A DNA stretch of 64,000 nucleotides from Oscillospiraceae bacterium (GCA_902774035.1 CACYHA010000002.1:47119-111118); one strand, 5' to 3'; positions 46,901 to 50,774 are shown, counted from the stretch's first letter. Program-made: numbers and translations. The notes: generated from the sequence alone by a model not told the origin.

Positions 46901-49900
46901 AAGCAAGACTTCCTGGCGTCGCTGGCACAGTCCCTCGGCATTGAAGCCACCAACGAGGACGGCAGCGAGAACATGGTCTACAACATCCTGATGTCGCTCA
47001 ACGGCAAGGCCGACGCGGTCATCAACCTCCTGCTCAAGGTGTTCAATATGTACCTTGTGGAATTCAAGGTCTACAAGCAGGAAGACCTGGTCAAGTCCGA
47101 CGCTGCGAACACGACCAACCACTATGACGAAGGCAAGCAGGAGGCGCTGAACGACGCCATTGCGAAGATTGACGCCATGATCCCGGCCATCCTTGATCTG
47201 GCTGGCCAGGAGGGCGACCTCAAGCAACTGGTCTACGGCCTGATCGGCAAGGCCGACCTGGGCAACCTGATCATGGGCGCTCTGGTTCCGGTGCTCGCGA
47301 ACCTGCCGGCGGATACCATCGACACCATCCTCGGCTATGTCCGCACGCTGACCAACCTGACCGACCTTGACATCGCCCCGCAGACCTTCGCCCACAACAG
47401 CCACTTCGGCAGCAAGCTGGCCGACTTCATCGGCACGGCGGAGACCTGGAGCGACGTTCAGAAGAACAACACCCAGTACGTCTACACCTATCAGCTTGTT
47501 GAAAAGGACGAAGACGACAACATCACCCCGGTCGTGAAGGACGACGCGCCGGTCTATGAGACCTACTACAGCGCGAACGCCAACGAAACCACCTTCACCG
47601 ACGAAGAGCTCGGCTACACCTACACGCTGATCCCGATGTATCAGTACAGCTACACCGCGGACGGCGAAGAGCACATCGTTTACGCGAAGGCGGCAACCGA
47701 AACCTACACCGACGGCGACACCACCTACGACATCGTTCCGGTCTTCCATTACACCTATGAGACGACCGACGAAGAAGGCGTTGTCACCACGCACGACTAC
47801 TTCACCACCGAAATGGGTCTGACGACCACGACCATCGGTGAAGGCGAGGCCGCCGAAGAGGTCACATTGACCGATCTCGGCCAGGCACGTCAGACGGCGC
47901 TCCACTTCGATTGGGAGATCGAGACCCTCATGGATCTCGGCAACCTGATCTGCGACGTGGCACAGCCGCTGAACAAGATCCTTGCCCTTGTCCTGATGGG
48001 CGGCACCGAACGCAACCGCTTCGAACTGGTCGGCATCCATAACGGCAGCAAGATCACCGCCTTCGAGAAGCTCAACATCCTCGGCGGCAACGGATACAAC
48101 TATTCCATCATCCCGCTGCTTGAGCTGCTCGGCGTGAAGACGCTGAACGCCGAAACGAGAACCGACAAGGATACCGCCGTCCTGCTGAACCAGGTCCAGT
48201 ATGAGGCCGCGGTGGCAGAGAACTACGGCAACGTCCTCTACCCGATTTTGAACACGCTGTTCGAACGTGTGGACGACATCCTGTCCTCGCCGGTGGATCA
48301 AGTCCTTTCGATCTTCGCCCACCTGTGCTACATGATCGGCGAAAACAACCTGGAGAAGATCATTGCCAACCTGGTTGCTCCGATCAACAACCTCCTGGAG
48401 GCCGTGGATCAACTGATCCCGCTCGCCATCCGCATCGACCTTGCCGAACTGATCGGCGGCGGTGAGCACGGCGTGATGACCTTCATCGGTGTGGAACACA
48501 GCGGCGTTCCGGCCGGCGTCACGATCGCCCTGTCCAGCACGGATATCAACAACCTGATCTCCTCGCTCCTGGGCAACATCGAAATCAACGGCAACAAGCT
48601 GAACCTTGAAATCTCGCTCGACTGGAAGTGGATGGCCACCAAGGCTTCCCGCGACCTGAACGGCGACAACATCGCAGACACGCTCAAGAGCCAGCTCAAC
48701 AGCAAGTACGACATCTACAAGGATACCTCGAAGTATCAGGGCGTCCTGTACACGATCATCGGCGACAAGGCGAACGCCCTCATCACGCTGATCGAAGCGA
48801 TCCTGACCAAGGAGAATGTGGATGCCATCCTTGAAGCGCTTGACATTGACCTGAGCGATACCATCAAGGACATCATCGACAACATCATTGAAGATCCGAC
48901 CCAGATCCTCGACGTGATCACGACCCTGTTCGGCGACCTGACCCCGTTCGTACTTCCGGTACAGAACGTGAAGGTCACGCCGACGATGATGGGCGCCGAC
49001 TACCGTGCGTATCCGAGTGCTCTGACCAAGGCTAACGCCGCAGTGGTGGCCGACCGTCTGGACGGTGTGATCAACACCATCATGGGCATGGCGAACGCCG
49101 GCACATTGAAGGATCTCGTCGCGAAGAACGTCTTCAAGGATGAGCTGATCTCCAACCTGATGAACAAGATCGCCGGCGCGTTCGGCGGCTTCGAAGGCGC
49201 GATGGAGATCATCACCAAGCTCAGCGGCGGCCAGATCGACCTGTCCCTGGCGCACTTCACCGAGTACTACAAGTCCATCGGCTTCACGCCGGCGTATGCG
49301 GCGCTGATGGATAAGACCTCCTGGGCGGAAGTCGACTTCACCGGCACGGCTTGGGGCATCACCGATGCCTACACCTTCGCTGACACCTTTGCGCAGTTGT
49401 TCCTGCCGCTGGAGAACGTGCTGAAGCTCCTGCTGCTCGGTTCTGCCGAATCCAACGACGGCAAGGCTCTGGAGCTGACGCTGCTCGACGCGGTCACCCT
49501 GACCGGTACCGACGCCTACGATTCCGCGATCATCCCGCTGCTTGAGGCTCTCGGCCTGAGGGCGGCGCAGATCAAGTCGCTGGCTGAATACCGCAACGCT
49601 GTGAAGGCAGATCACACCCAGTTGCTGCGCTACATCTTCAACTGCATCGCGGTCCGTCTGGATGAGATCCTTGCGGCGCCGGGCGACCAGCTTCTGAACA
49701 TGCTTCCGACTCTGGCGTACTTCTTCGGCGGCGGCGGCCTGTACTGCATTGCACAGAACCTGCTTGCTCCGCTGTTCAAGGTGGGCATCGTGGTCGCGAA
49801 GGTCTTCGGTTACGACCTGACGAGCTTCCTTGACCTCGGCACGCTGCTCAACGAGCTTGTCCACATCAATCTGAACATCGGCGGCAGCCCGCTGTCGATC

Positions 49901-50704
49901 ACGATCCCGACGGCTGACTTCTACAAGCTGGCCATGTACGGTTCGACCGGCTCGACGGAGATCTCCACCTCCCGTTCGAAGGAAGTCAACTCCTTCGCGA
50001 CGCCGCTGTCGCACAAGAAGGTTAAGGATTACCTGACCAACTACCCGAAGGGCTATGAGGATCGCGAGAACAAGTCGACGCAGACCCACCTGACGGCGAA
50101 CAAGGGCGACACGCTGGTCGTTGCACTGACCTGGCTGCTGCACGCTCTGAGCTATCCGGAGAACCGTGTGGCGCTCGCCACCTGGATCGGCGGCCTGCTC
50201 GGCCTGAACGATTCCGCAGTGTCCATGTTGAAGACGTTGTTCAACAACCTGTTCAATGTGGCGACCACCGGCAACCTTGCCGAACTGATCGTCTCCGCTG
50301 TGATGAACATGCTCGGTATCGGCATCACGATCAACGCTCTGTACAAGGGCGACTATGACACCGTGGTCTCGATCCTGCAGCAGATCTTCGACACCATCGG
50401 CCAGGGCGTGGATCCCGAAAGCGCATACGCAGGCGTTGCCAAGGCGCTTGACGAAATGAGCGGCGGCACATGGTCCGGCACTGTTGGCGGCCCGACGAAT
50501 CCGTCCAACCCGACAGATCCGACGACACCGTCCACTCCGACCGATCCGACCACGCCGACGAACCCGACAAATCCGACCCAGCCGACCACAGCGCCGTCCG
50601 GCGGCAGCATGACGCAGACGACCGGTGAGAGCCTGAACTTCTTCCAGAGACTGATCAAGGCCATCCGCGAGTTCTTCCAGAAGCTGTTCAGCTTCGGCCG
50701 CTAA
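19991..50704 (+). CDS. P2: giant 10,237-residue secreted protein built from long leucine-rich helical repeats
   Basis: One uninterrupted 30.7-kb frame; start ATG 19991 after AAGGAGG, with a signal peptide (LSVLLAITMIVTSVSVCFSS, cleavage near SLAA). Residues 234-246 (DSDNDGDSDFEEW) and 489-500 (DRNNNQIADRQE) look like TSP3/EF-hand calcium loops. From about residue 1157 a helical unit recurs, with blocks in order: LDxxIxxxxPxLL; DNxLxxxIxxxLxxLLG; GIDLTPxxF...TWxE; WGIDxxxxFxxxxxxLLxPLxxVLxLLLxG; GxxGYxxAIIPLLEALG; PxxTLLxxLxNLxYFIxxNGL...NLLAP. Between TWxE and WGID many units carry Tyr/Thr and DxxGN hairpin insertions. The C-terminus is a Pro/Thr linker (10168-10203) and an aromatic amphipathic segment (10213-10237). 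Cysteine is rare. I recognise no named family for the unit. Size recalls giant adhesins such as Ebh, but sequence does not. Strong codon bias suggests high expression. No LPXTG; mode of retention unknown. Confidence 0.9.
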   Translation: MKLGKKALSVLLAITMIVTSVSVCFSSLAAGDVDTRLSNLVGLIDSNYNALSAAIDSGDTKRVPTRQTNAASVKLQLDTQFGAWYQIAQAYAAYVNAYASNANPKSYFQLADNAFAYVDAQSDLMMPAANYKKVINYFRFASPTVTYDEYNNEVYTSYEGKVTLTINSGYNILGYETVEELAAANSGEGELYTTAKVIFNWTSAVTGATFNGQEADFQGEIDVVVQMLQDLLHDSDNDGDSDFEEWFHLELDNPALLTQAQLEDLVTNENGPSNLLRAYSDVGNFITSLIFPAGTKAEEKAKALWNHYVAPEVGKTYDEAIAWRNTTLMYVDYYYYAKLLIPQIDDIMGAADLPAEETYTEEALTAETIPTMFNYFESRIAETYVTLTTTTGADGSVITNQICDTMNVMKSDNQYSSRFLKVANGLRLNVAKKYAYLNADLLASFTDTEHPIPTYDHGSEKQTAAWNNTGTNFWDGVDEAAYTEGCVLDRNNNQIADRQEAIEFLEQARPLKNGIETYILKYTSFNAVRLSKPESGAAITEKLYERLLSQINISIIDIYGTEDATLKLKMDTIKSSILAGKTTQALLKVFYEYNAAYGPAYILSRATDEQSVAIFESLYGSATQTAAEGFAEYTAFLIELEGRMLMRNRDLMDRVDKYYNEGAYSGSGSSNDKITYWNYESVISTYEAVEDGITALESGSNLEARVLNTVGSAIDNVNNQYQDDNGQPYSYDAMRDETWPTIGDLNTQATRVLGYYNAALEFKRQWQNFRNGLVNQYNDVSNGDVTIMSTFITGGSSAPYGWVRGVGKLNVTAIQNIAEQIGLLEGEETIYDLMDNAINDLDAMLLSTDVANLLDRFLTSTDPETGEKVSFLGTWEYDFTEVDGTVHHGRYYTNSNGVFTDRADNQSTAAQIDKIENLREYLINLIIKLLYGGKIQTAAIKLIYPMIYGLIGDPTSGPLYTGDDPFAPNGIYHIPVLGDAKMYVILPDALTDVLPVMPHHFFWNSSYDYTGVSDASKNACIWYKFFNGDFFGNTTAQKNKYGYPKFLQMISTDKTSTGSAGHATVSTESYGVGGADGYLRDWHAVEWDMFTPQEMWHITDAQGLYHSLAAALCGLGAPLSMLLQADLDTLRVYKADVLAGGDLTADVSVNAKGRAALYETLFVPLYQLLGLTEGWSPQRGGYHSWSDMLRVLGTTMVNDSKLIVSYGSETNTSYGVGLWQYMLEPIIWWMNNVLFVNPVKTILELLPNLLGALEYDQILPKLNNVAVALGLSSIKLGIFGPFNIGAHLYDLEVGSLLSGLGGTVGNILNAVKGGLGSVLEALLQFRFTTVAPRDATQAAPQGDDDADNPANFLHQAVKIPVIQDDPSTPDVDESLGSESTVVGYLATDPSTATEKTWTSKASAVKYQTYKANGTVDKTYYITDMGLLTQTLFNLFSTKETTEKTGTPKLKYTVHLNVGSDGKVYNTTTSTQDRNEDNELLYTKGGLFLEWMMRGQSININTSGDYVNKSQLFTVPLSLPVNRLMAFAYKSQYMFQGVKPRKGYHLNVDPGDTLLVLLRWIMDDGTIYVLMPLLNGIITPGEDGTSILDTIVPLLDGQADNIMAILVALLNAYHVDYINYEDVVLTGKYVNTSGEDPEPWLEGSGGQYATKFVLGKNLTDSFADYADYEDDEGNVLSKPIEKADLAIANADKLIASMVPTVVNMLGDTINNLISNLAQNDAAWVSDILEHVQSGDENYDELGEIISRLILNNDFVDLIMGIVFGNADREGLMSSLLVGEDGKMNSTFELLLNLLKDFDIDFSPYAIYQRAITSGDMGYNPTIAKWLERQAYFFVRGEYPAANASAGAIWAVAQVGFEGDATRDPMSWIDVGYERDFEWLTTEIPNDDGSSLNDRFRAAYSEMLDLFESLLAPIAPILNLILTGESLTIADRLTIRGNDGYGKAIVPILEAFNLDGERYQGDDISVMTQKEFNQLIYRTAASATDRNGGYHASSGTIVKGQHQNARGKWVENRFAPLVKNPLDPLLQAILTLLIGSGDMPGLLETPLEIVFSVLPNIAYFLYRYQREDTGEETSNFSLAVQNLIEPVMTILDIVDPVLSRVVKLDLGALLDSVLDLESLLNQVLTRLVDSDWKSLSVEQQTNASKDYISLDILNFGRLSAEGAVKIDTKAKTCRTEIALGQSTNGASLPNRNQFTKFNGGGGGQMLITLIRTVMTKEFVKMVGKLVGDLLTENEGLTEDEQTLISNANILDIVDQVVNQLNRDVTDETGAYNGEPVDAITGILVDVLVGYKIHDKDEGNVAISFFYELMNRFREEVTPEQQQEAWNTYGIEHDGYDWEHATKNGEAVSETNPALYDSAKVEQAIENLDYVIQKAVPDVLTALRDAGMMDLGNQIELVYDYTTGNGLWELLKAVFSGTLFTDDLVNSVANLVFGLLGQGSTAIDLVLKLLKAAGIDFTASRFLSYEDDETGEIKHTALFEYLTYGFALDNTGEVIFKDSSKLTAYDKNLYDASLSEEELEDAELPFTWGQIIKNHSEDGYEFTEDGLVVLDEETGEPKRSVTVTTDEEGIETTTYNTALIPSGKVHMQVTEEGETQGYYRYTYEYDGQEVEYVSPYKFLKALAIEEIRDTEAGTTEVQVNLTQTKEEELPMTQTIIKSEIVKLKPVYNEDLSTYMWSWGIDAQTIYKEDAPTEVDTNATYVAKKNYFIDAVWYMIEPLGELLATLFAEHDYSLFNGGINIAGSDGYGNVLLPLFHALAVDQTLEYLNTTQITEGEGSEYPNMLAYINSNKTEDEAIEPTLWTSEQYKEIVFDNEGNYTSEGMHRAMKKIANVVLGFIEVAATYPIATVANALPTLAYFILGDGLTTMIANILLPITTLTEKLKEIIFVDVNQIGAGILDLIESGSWTTFQKALEQYYYTDEDGRVVSKLVEGASYSFTDSLLRLLCSKISLSLPNLLGGDETAYSIVLFLDKDAEHAAQEKLAEGTAEGRQQASEIRTNALKHFLRKLAAIGDSYTMLNEKTGRNEACPVDSVTLQTYDEHGQPIYEMNGDTYILDENQNKIPVTKTYVKENPTDEQGLTSDLVRINVNGQVSVSKSEVLMFLFDFIFENTTIKTMLESILELNLHDDNDQIENPELIDVLLTNVLNNETALVNVLVSLLTGYETLPGQPITLNNIEAEYHYPFYEDAGFETLEEVKVAKENGADVSEVSRVKTATAIDNLDSLVGTILNLFKSNMFAEDDPETPADETGFLAKMDLGLNANADLTVKNLVNALIEKYLYDDESLSNILSMLINLLGHSSASKVVNIVLTILDGAGYSFTPQTVKRNVTGVMDGLADIIGNKTKWSQVADEHLQYVYYYTTPAAEEGGEPTETNLYSPLDVFEMRKDPNTGELLLEDTKGVDHVVEARFVQATDKDGNALWIDVDDPTADPVSTKEDGKTYEPLYTSEQEQMVRLSLNFGFTDEMTTFEKRDKFVEIVWSLIAPLHGVFELLLTNQPLVIYDRIKINGLPGYANVIIHLFNALAISKLEDPDGNPYLNTVVFDNVRSQPVTRTFDNEGGVNYSETYNLNDRNFYADEDSFLYAVYGVDRVPGGEGNATDNYKMLLKVLVDAIFALVDSLCERPVNTLLTMLPYLCRYIYSDAIDLMIENLLKPVTTILDMIEKIYSFDVLSIIKNVLENVITSAIRNSENQNDDDDDDVNTTSAPTDMPTVGAALARYLLNGIEKAEGKQSEEGFESMDEFLSVALEPLVASDGNENGDEGNNIFSEKDILEKNDQKLMEIVWKFVNNFTIKMDREQDGVTKQIILPLSAIIPNTLMEDIASCAWLYNNDAPNRTPKTVVDVASRTIAARYMVSEAEDYAADRESVLLRLLNILVFNDGIRSFAVDLLGIDYELLGLDKEYGAEFDGSNTDFLLAVLIESIFNDAEPVLRLLIDLLSWYEIEYAPKSVRTEYELNYVGDFDYEGNGINKTQLEALPGNLDDLIGAIVPLLGTVMNMSSLSSLNFSGADTSEVVKNLLVQLLQDQTKDGKKTNGVLTSLIIALVNLLGGNDTMGTILDMLPGIIRGLDLRLSYFKSISPAFNEFFEGCKTWADAYNRFKTKARWSLMTEEQTSVRQGNVVEIFNNATDTTPVKRLVINGTTIMVFNVTTKKDPADETQTIEEETLVNILVAEDDVTYVYGVDSNGQQKEKPDTCYLTEPGYQGYRIELSDGRAKKTEKLDEHGNKIEIGRDENDQPIYEMVYVYAYEVVDFGGADADSFGINTYEKLTGFLADLLTPLVPVFRVLLTEEDLVALDGVHIVGGDGYDRAIIPLFEMLGIPNILSKKDFLELVSASSYTATPEQIAQAKEDFGYVDDADAAAAVKRQLADKAFANQIVTYLDAAITKLSNAPITTIVDLLPQLVFFVYSNGLEQAIEQLLAPLVTLIDLVNDITGAEVRIDKAGGTNKDGEKIFSALPIYKFLVNLIKGDDPENSTIVKLFGGVEALDAVDDFYDLTHLILSCEGLQNLIAGLMEDNDINSLGTYEIKNGDETITKEILPETLFESVLELTSRIVDVETVRLFGSSDEEGRFPDMPRTVKGVLANRADILVRVIGDVLLGGDLLPSIIGPTEGIVATIIGNITGENRYNVLKVLLAYFNDYNVKPMVLEYLSFEKIDYPYETYTDSTTLSSRKLRRAIRKLDKTLTTLVPELLQIISTNLDDDSTFKVLIDRIYKKGQTIEDFVDELLQQYAIKDDIINTIVGALIGLLGLDAADTFETIMPYLDLLVGIDLTPAGYAEAAGDNNVFRDFLDNAMNEALARKPMKDQVDDEGNFVYETDDDGNFILGEDGQKIVVQVPRDYKDITWSEIAALYKQHVYVYKTYKFEYVTEKDDEGHPILDEDGNVTFVKDENGNRIVQLDENGDPVFATTTTGNRIPVTDEKGMIVYREYTAMNAETLATMRADVEIEGVNVTVDLLPAIRQQYEVPATEAGKEPTINTIYAPAEQTTYTVIRDQEPIHYELRQVSHYTYTVASGDTQTIADYYTSDPTEKETLQAKIDGVTRNLTLVEETVQQERAAISDINEETHFVYSTYQYTFDANGDIAVDEDGNPIYALDGDNNKIVATDGEGNVILRDYYTHNADEIANRAANVKIGRFTVPVTLIPVIAYTCTTSEGEQTVYLPEGSTTATVGGEEVTVTAVSPTVADVQTISRAKDWGIDSITGGTNHERARAKLDRFVEILWGLVSPLEFVLNFLFRGEEGDDIELLKGEGEKGVLTVKGNNGYKTAIYELLRVLSLDATTLTTPEEYNSTARGNKKTLTAITDPIINLAYDICNKPLETLLTVLAKLSYFVANDGLEAVVTSLISPALALLDIADPIVGDVINDLLSGLINDYLADYMPEELGTTDEDGKKHYTLKDLLGIAGDDGSNIVNILNELLSKLIIGLNEDASAKKYVYRYDTGRTDEEGNPIYGEYYSRKSTETTFTVPSEVEEYGGETFDLEPLYVYRYETLVLDRNGNPIPTYELDEQGHEILDENNEPVVATDEHGNVIYEAAKDANGRPIYAEHYDVEGVTTFKQKLGETEVTFDLTPMYAYVYYYDVYGDGDDMSIEIFYDPDPDLQEYTFGGKTYSIADGTMENRGLARYRAVEKLVVGRVFKMLKPTFFTDYAQHAVLINEQTAASTVYYWYHNIVRDEDDNIISDILTKINSKDYRVSEHGEIEPSMTKYVVTNFTADIADSLTYLLETVVSERMLKVIDEELLGNLLEEGTAKEMVGGILTSLIENEFGELALADIVSSLFENYNITYLDLSGRLIDTDHTAYENLEPEENKAQVATLSRKLDNVIKEALPVLPGLLSEFMDVDTSRTNEDGSLNIMGTIMSILTSHKDDADKSHILRDIIFDLLDELVFNDQMMSTIVSYLPQVLGGLDDILKYVKLTGFNLVYEEYLENLKENAGADSGAYQGLRELAYDQVEHKDATSWAEILDLMREYVYKYVTGQDEFGNNVYGTYVSNEANETVYTDEEGHEYPLVKMIAYRYREVNTDENGNGIPGSFKENRKGEPVYGTYYDVPGVTTYTKRVGNTTITYDLEALHRYTYTINRGRSNAKKVVVYLPAGETHITVGTTEDNMRIYRLTDHGEVRYEEIRIKLINWGIDDAENHRDAFIKVLSDLLAPFTDVLRAVLQGRYLTIVARPDRDANGKILKDDFGNPIYTYSPVEDDPGQSGEELKNGYIEIMGSNGYSEALVPLFEALGLRAGEGEGELISHTAFGQLDTIEKILNYLIGLLYAIIGNIADGPFTFLGENLASLLYFVANDGVYKLVESAIAFVNGALDLVSPIFEFELPLDMLKLADTTTQVLDEEGNPKIGTDGKVETTTTAGLLSLINGFMPLKAAEEEGAEDEPILEITLDMLFSLIGKIGEYEVLETVRTTADTHLLTELGESTQRPGVPFEEGKIDTIVGKPEYLLTGLLDFIISTPAITDLIESVLPDSMKETVMDLLDSTNKQETINGIVNVLLTLFNKYVVTYLAIQDPEEDLKLKKEAINYYGTTGDPRKDRAVTKGETENALKIIDELITPILSIFGMKSLNEMVNGFLFDNDTLSGLIGTAIGALATIDPGTLSSIDAILNVLKSLDIIDLQLTPNGYCGALKDDYGTFKIFLKEAIEYGIHKKDENGKLIRDGEDNLILDYKLDEENEKIPVYITDDEGTKDYSYVLDENEQKIPTYLTDETGDYILDGEGNRIEVGETDKTNGYVLDSTGRQIPIYEINYELKSEKDATWADVEAYLKSFDKYVYTYTHYVLEGDEIIEATEEYYDEQAGLRTIVEGGRTLKVYPVNEEKDGETVQKTKNFYDWGVSNNDTLISLVCELISPLNVLLELVLGGGVQNFDPNEEDPIYGKSISAFKEINIMGGSGYDYAIIPLFEALGLTVKDNEGHGDFLSAEAYVDEIEYGTSPLEPILDTLLNSVLTPEHLDKPLEYILSIVANLAYTISKDGLTTIVSNLIAPVSALIRAVKDLMPIAIVIDLSALLKDDEDKDEGEDEEEPAEGEEEEDNSIVHFWLGEDVERNGAEVGLTIDLNAITLQDIIEGLVAKFVDGLSFQFRFSKLAAQSALLENGEIVYTDSAVDESWDILLGRGGVQSTPVNRLWGKNIKGDVADTFLAITDMLLTSDNVQAILDMVGFDVNSIDNATLRDILNRLIESPSKAVDAIIKLVNLTYSADTLPMVFYYVGTLVYDYSRGDTTKEGTTAAIDKLDRVINHAIPRVLHVLAQQEDAAALIVELDRKFNTVDEETGKVTYGATISNLLNYVLETYAFNDTMINNIMSMLVNALGNMDEDTFKMISNIVKEALGIDLTPAGVAGASDGTNLDNFFGDATTWSELAQMYQRYVYKYATYKLDADGKAVLDEEHNPVIAEDADGNVIYETYYDTAADKTSYIDDAGNEYTLIPQVLYKYATYKTDDSGALVIEDGAPVVATDKDGKIIYADYTGDAGETELPAKIGEAEVTYTLIPVHTYTYTIPAEYEDEEAKTVEITDLAGITEVTIGAGDAAVTYTLTDKGQTHATAVHVDANWGVDAKTTFAEKKDQFLAIIYEVTAILEPVLVWLFKGENLRLLIDDLQLPGAMGYDHALRPLLRAFGVKLRTGDQLGGDATANDMLKEVISGLLTFVDNLAETPIKTLLNTIGELSFFIANNGVNQVLTNLLKPIESFVYSLGIITPEDVDALLGEYLVINDVHYGLTDLKNIAGKDGSGLVDFLNQILQGVNVTDEEGNKIPVTAELSPKLFEDLARTCIRITDPANKYDQTHDDPRPAEDTEDNIVNDWTVDTTDVLMYLLQTVFSNEILDLICTIAKIDKTGDVGAIVMGLAGKQDEVVDILVMLLTEYSVEYEKIDSAVHTKLVPQLKEGTEATKEQIGTALAGLDTLLTTLIGFFTGGKDLEGLINGLLVENDLGNLLMNALIPVLAGLDLDMILDYVRTLTNIDLDITPQAFATDLFGSRLPEFIGDAETWKEISDKYQSNVYAYATYELDGDGKIVLDELGNKVYATDKDGNLVYKYYYGEAGETTYTETNGDVAITYDLIPMLAFSYQTTNDAGETVTNTVYLREGTTSYEDSKGNVYDDLTEVYHYTYPTYATDKKGNFLKDEGGNYLIATDDLGNTIYGDYYGPDGETTYTVGEGDKAVTYTLTNKGRAQQITMHSTFDWQIENLNDIINLVSDFLAPLEIVFKIILAGDQIIVIEDTREDNSRGDDIRIYGGNGYNYAIIPLLEAFGITAEDGLKTAAQFQTDVLDNPAETSVHYILSLISGLLDDVLAAPLTTLLSKLANLCFFIGSNGISTVMKNLLAPVNILIKQVDDAVPLAININLNNLGVDGAEIVEMYLGKEHPGVAAGISIDLTANKLSDFINGFISNIEIGDATLELSLDLDWIKLGRFMAKVADGSEIYDGAPLKQIETLQVYDIGIVTNSTMHDLVNYVGDVTDTFITLLDTALTIDNTESIRNLILSLLPDDLGETRKVIEDILADPDAIYNLIIALLVLLTTGYETEILQYIYYFLGSVDFNKDGVDNVIESLDTVVSRAAPAIIGILADGERKKPADEQNELFIDIDDQNFTTLAEIVDYLLGEMLFTEDMMGTITSAVLKILGQYITPALAAQLNTLIGIDLSVKSFLDKVDHPEFTAYIRDGLRVPTDEDGDEVWDEVAWATILENHSRTETKEDGTLETIVDPIFTIAPTGDKTAQDVFLDDLYSLLTPFDSLLAFLLTGKDLKLRVDETTDLVTLKAGTGYNDAILELLYNGLGIKDMKVLDGEGHQIGIERRTATASTSGVDALRNTVSYYVIDVLLQNLKNAPFTTLLTILGNLSFFIANNEVSVFLKNLLAPALGLLNSINSVLSMDQIDSILKSFIKIGEKSYGLTDLLHIADERGANLVELLNNLLSKVQISDNDGNVYDFGVLPKTLFKDIAAAAIKIDRTYIAGDALVPETTRVSAWHVEIDDTLMAILTAFLKQDFLASLAQSLGIEATNEDGSENMVYNILMSLNGKADAVINLLLKVFNMYLVEFKVYKQEDLVKSDAANTTNHYDEGKQEALNDAIAKIDAMIPAILDLAGQEGDLKQLVYGLIGKADLGNLIMGALVPVLANLPADTIDTILGYVRTLTNLTDLDIAPQTFAHNSHFGSKLADFIGTAETWSDVQKNNTQYVYTYQLVEKDEDDNITPVVKDDAPVYETYYSANANETTFTDEELGYTYTLIPMYQYSYTADGEEHIVYAKAATETYTDGDTTYDIVPVFHYTYETTDEEGVVTTHDYFTTEMGLTTTTIGEGEAAEEVTLTDLGQARQTALHFDWEIETLMDLGNLICDVAQPLNKILALVLMGGTERNRFELVGIHNGSKITAFEKLNILGGNGYNYSIIPLLELLGVKTLNAETRTDKDTAVLLNQVQYEAAVAENYGNVLYPILNTLFERVDDILSSPVDQVLSIFAHLCYMIGENNLEKIIANLVAPINNLLEAVDQLIPLAIRIDLAELIGGGEHGVMTFIGVEHSGVPAGVTIALSSTDINNLISSLLGNIEINGNKLNLEISLDWKWMATKASRDLNGDNIADTLKSQLNSKYDIYKDTSKYQGVLYTIIGDKANALITLIEAILTKENVDAILEALDIDLSDTIKDIIDNIIEDPTQILDVITTLFGDLTPFVLPVQNVKVTPTMMGADYRAYPSALTKANAAVVADRLDGVINTIMGMANAGTLKDLVAKNVFKDELISNLMNKIAGAFGGFEGAMEIITKLSGGQIDLSLAHFTEYYKSIGFTPAYAALMDKTSWAEVDFTGTAWGITDAYTFADTFAQLFLPLENVLKLLLLGSAESNDGKALELTLLDAVTLTGTDAYDSAIIPLLEALGLRAAQIKSLAEYRNAVKADHTQLLRYIFNCIAVRLDEILAAPGDQLLNMLPTLAYFFGGGGLYCIAQNLLAPLFKVGIVVAKVFGYDLTSFLDLGTLLNELVHINLNIGGSPLSITIPTADFYKLAMYGSTGSTEISTSRSKEVNSFATPLSHKKVKDYLTNYPKGYEDRENKSTQTHLTANKGDTLVVALTWLLHALSYPENRVALATWIGGLLGLNDSAVSMLKTLFNNLFNVATTGNLAELIVSAVMNMLGIGITINALYKGDYDTVVSILQQIFDTIGQGVDPESAYAGVAKALDEMSGGTWSGTVGGPTNPSNPTDPTTPSTPTDPTTPTNPTNPTQPTTAPSGGSMTQTTGESLNFFQRLIKAIREFFQKLFSFGR
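23459..49800 (+). repeat. Array of 12 full (plus one degenerate) helical repeat units within P2
   Basis: The GYxxAIIPLLEALG block begins at 25802, 28214, 30512, 32888, 35759, 38624, 40640, 42773, 44666, 46238, 48092 and 49514 (residues 1938, 2742, 3508, 4300, 5257, 6212, 6884, 7595, 8226, 8750, 9368, 9842). A degenerate copy (LYETLFVPLYQLLGL) lies at 23459. Each block is followed 60-110 residues later by the YFI...NLLAP block. Intervals are 804, 766, 792, 957, 955, 672, 711, 631, 524, 618 and 474 residues, so units shorten toward the C-terminus. Confidence 0.85.
36272..36850 (+). repeat. Tyr/Thr-DxxGN module inserted at an alternative site in P2
   Basis: Residues 5428-5620. In sister units the host reads LLNNLLSKVQISDNDGNVYD followed by LPKTLFKDIA. 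Here it reads ILNELLSKLIIGLNED, then the module (YVYRYDTG, GNPIYGEYY, DLEPLYVYRYET, ATDEHGNVIYE, DLTPMYAYVYYY, ending NRGLARYRA), then VFKMLKPTFFTDYAQ. Most modules in P2 sit instead between TWxE and WGID (for example about 34540-35550, 37880-38340, 42062-42600, 43960-44480, 47476-47905). Confidence 0.65.
50492..50599 (+). repeat. Pro/Thr-rich linker near the P2 C-terminus
   Basis: Residues 10168-10203 are tandem PTxP/DPT triplets (PTDPTTPSTPTDPTTP), a typical extended, wall-spanning or glycosylated linker. It separates the helical repeats from the final amphipathic segment. Confidence 0.85.
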
Positions 50705-50740
50705 GGTTCAGGGAAAGGGACACACACAAACCAATCCAAA

Positions 50741-50774
50741 AAGATCCCGGTGCTTTGGCACCGGGATCTTTTCG
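50741..50774 (+). terminator. Terminator of the P2 gene
   Basis: 13-bp stem (AAGATCCCGGTGC 50741-50753 with GCACCGGGATCTT 50758-50770), TTTG loop, T-rich end. It begins 36 bp after the P2 stop. The rest of the 332-bp gap to P3 shows nothing notable until the P3 promoter. Confidence 0.88.
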
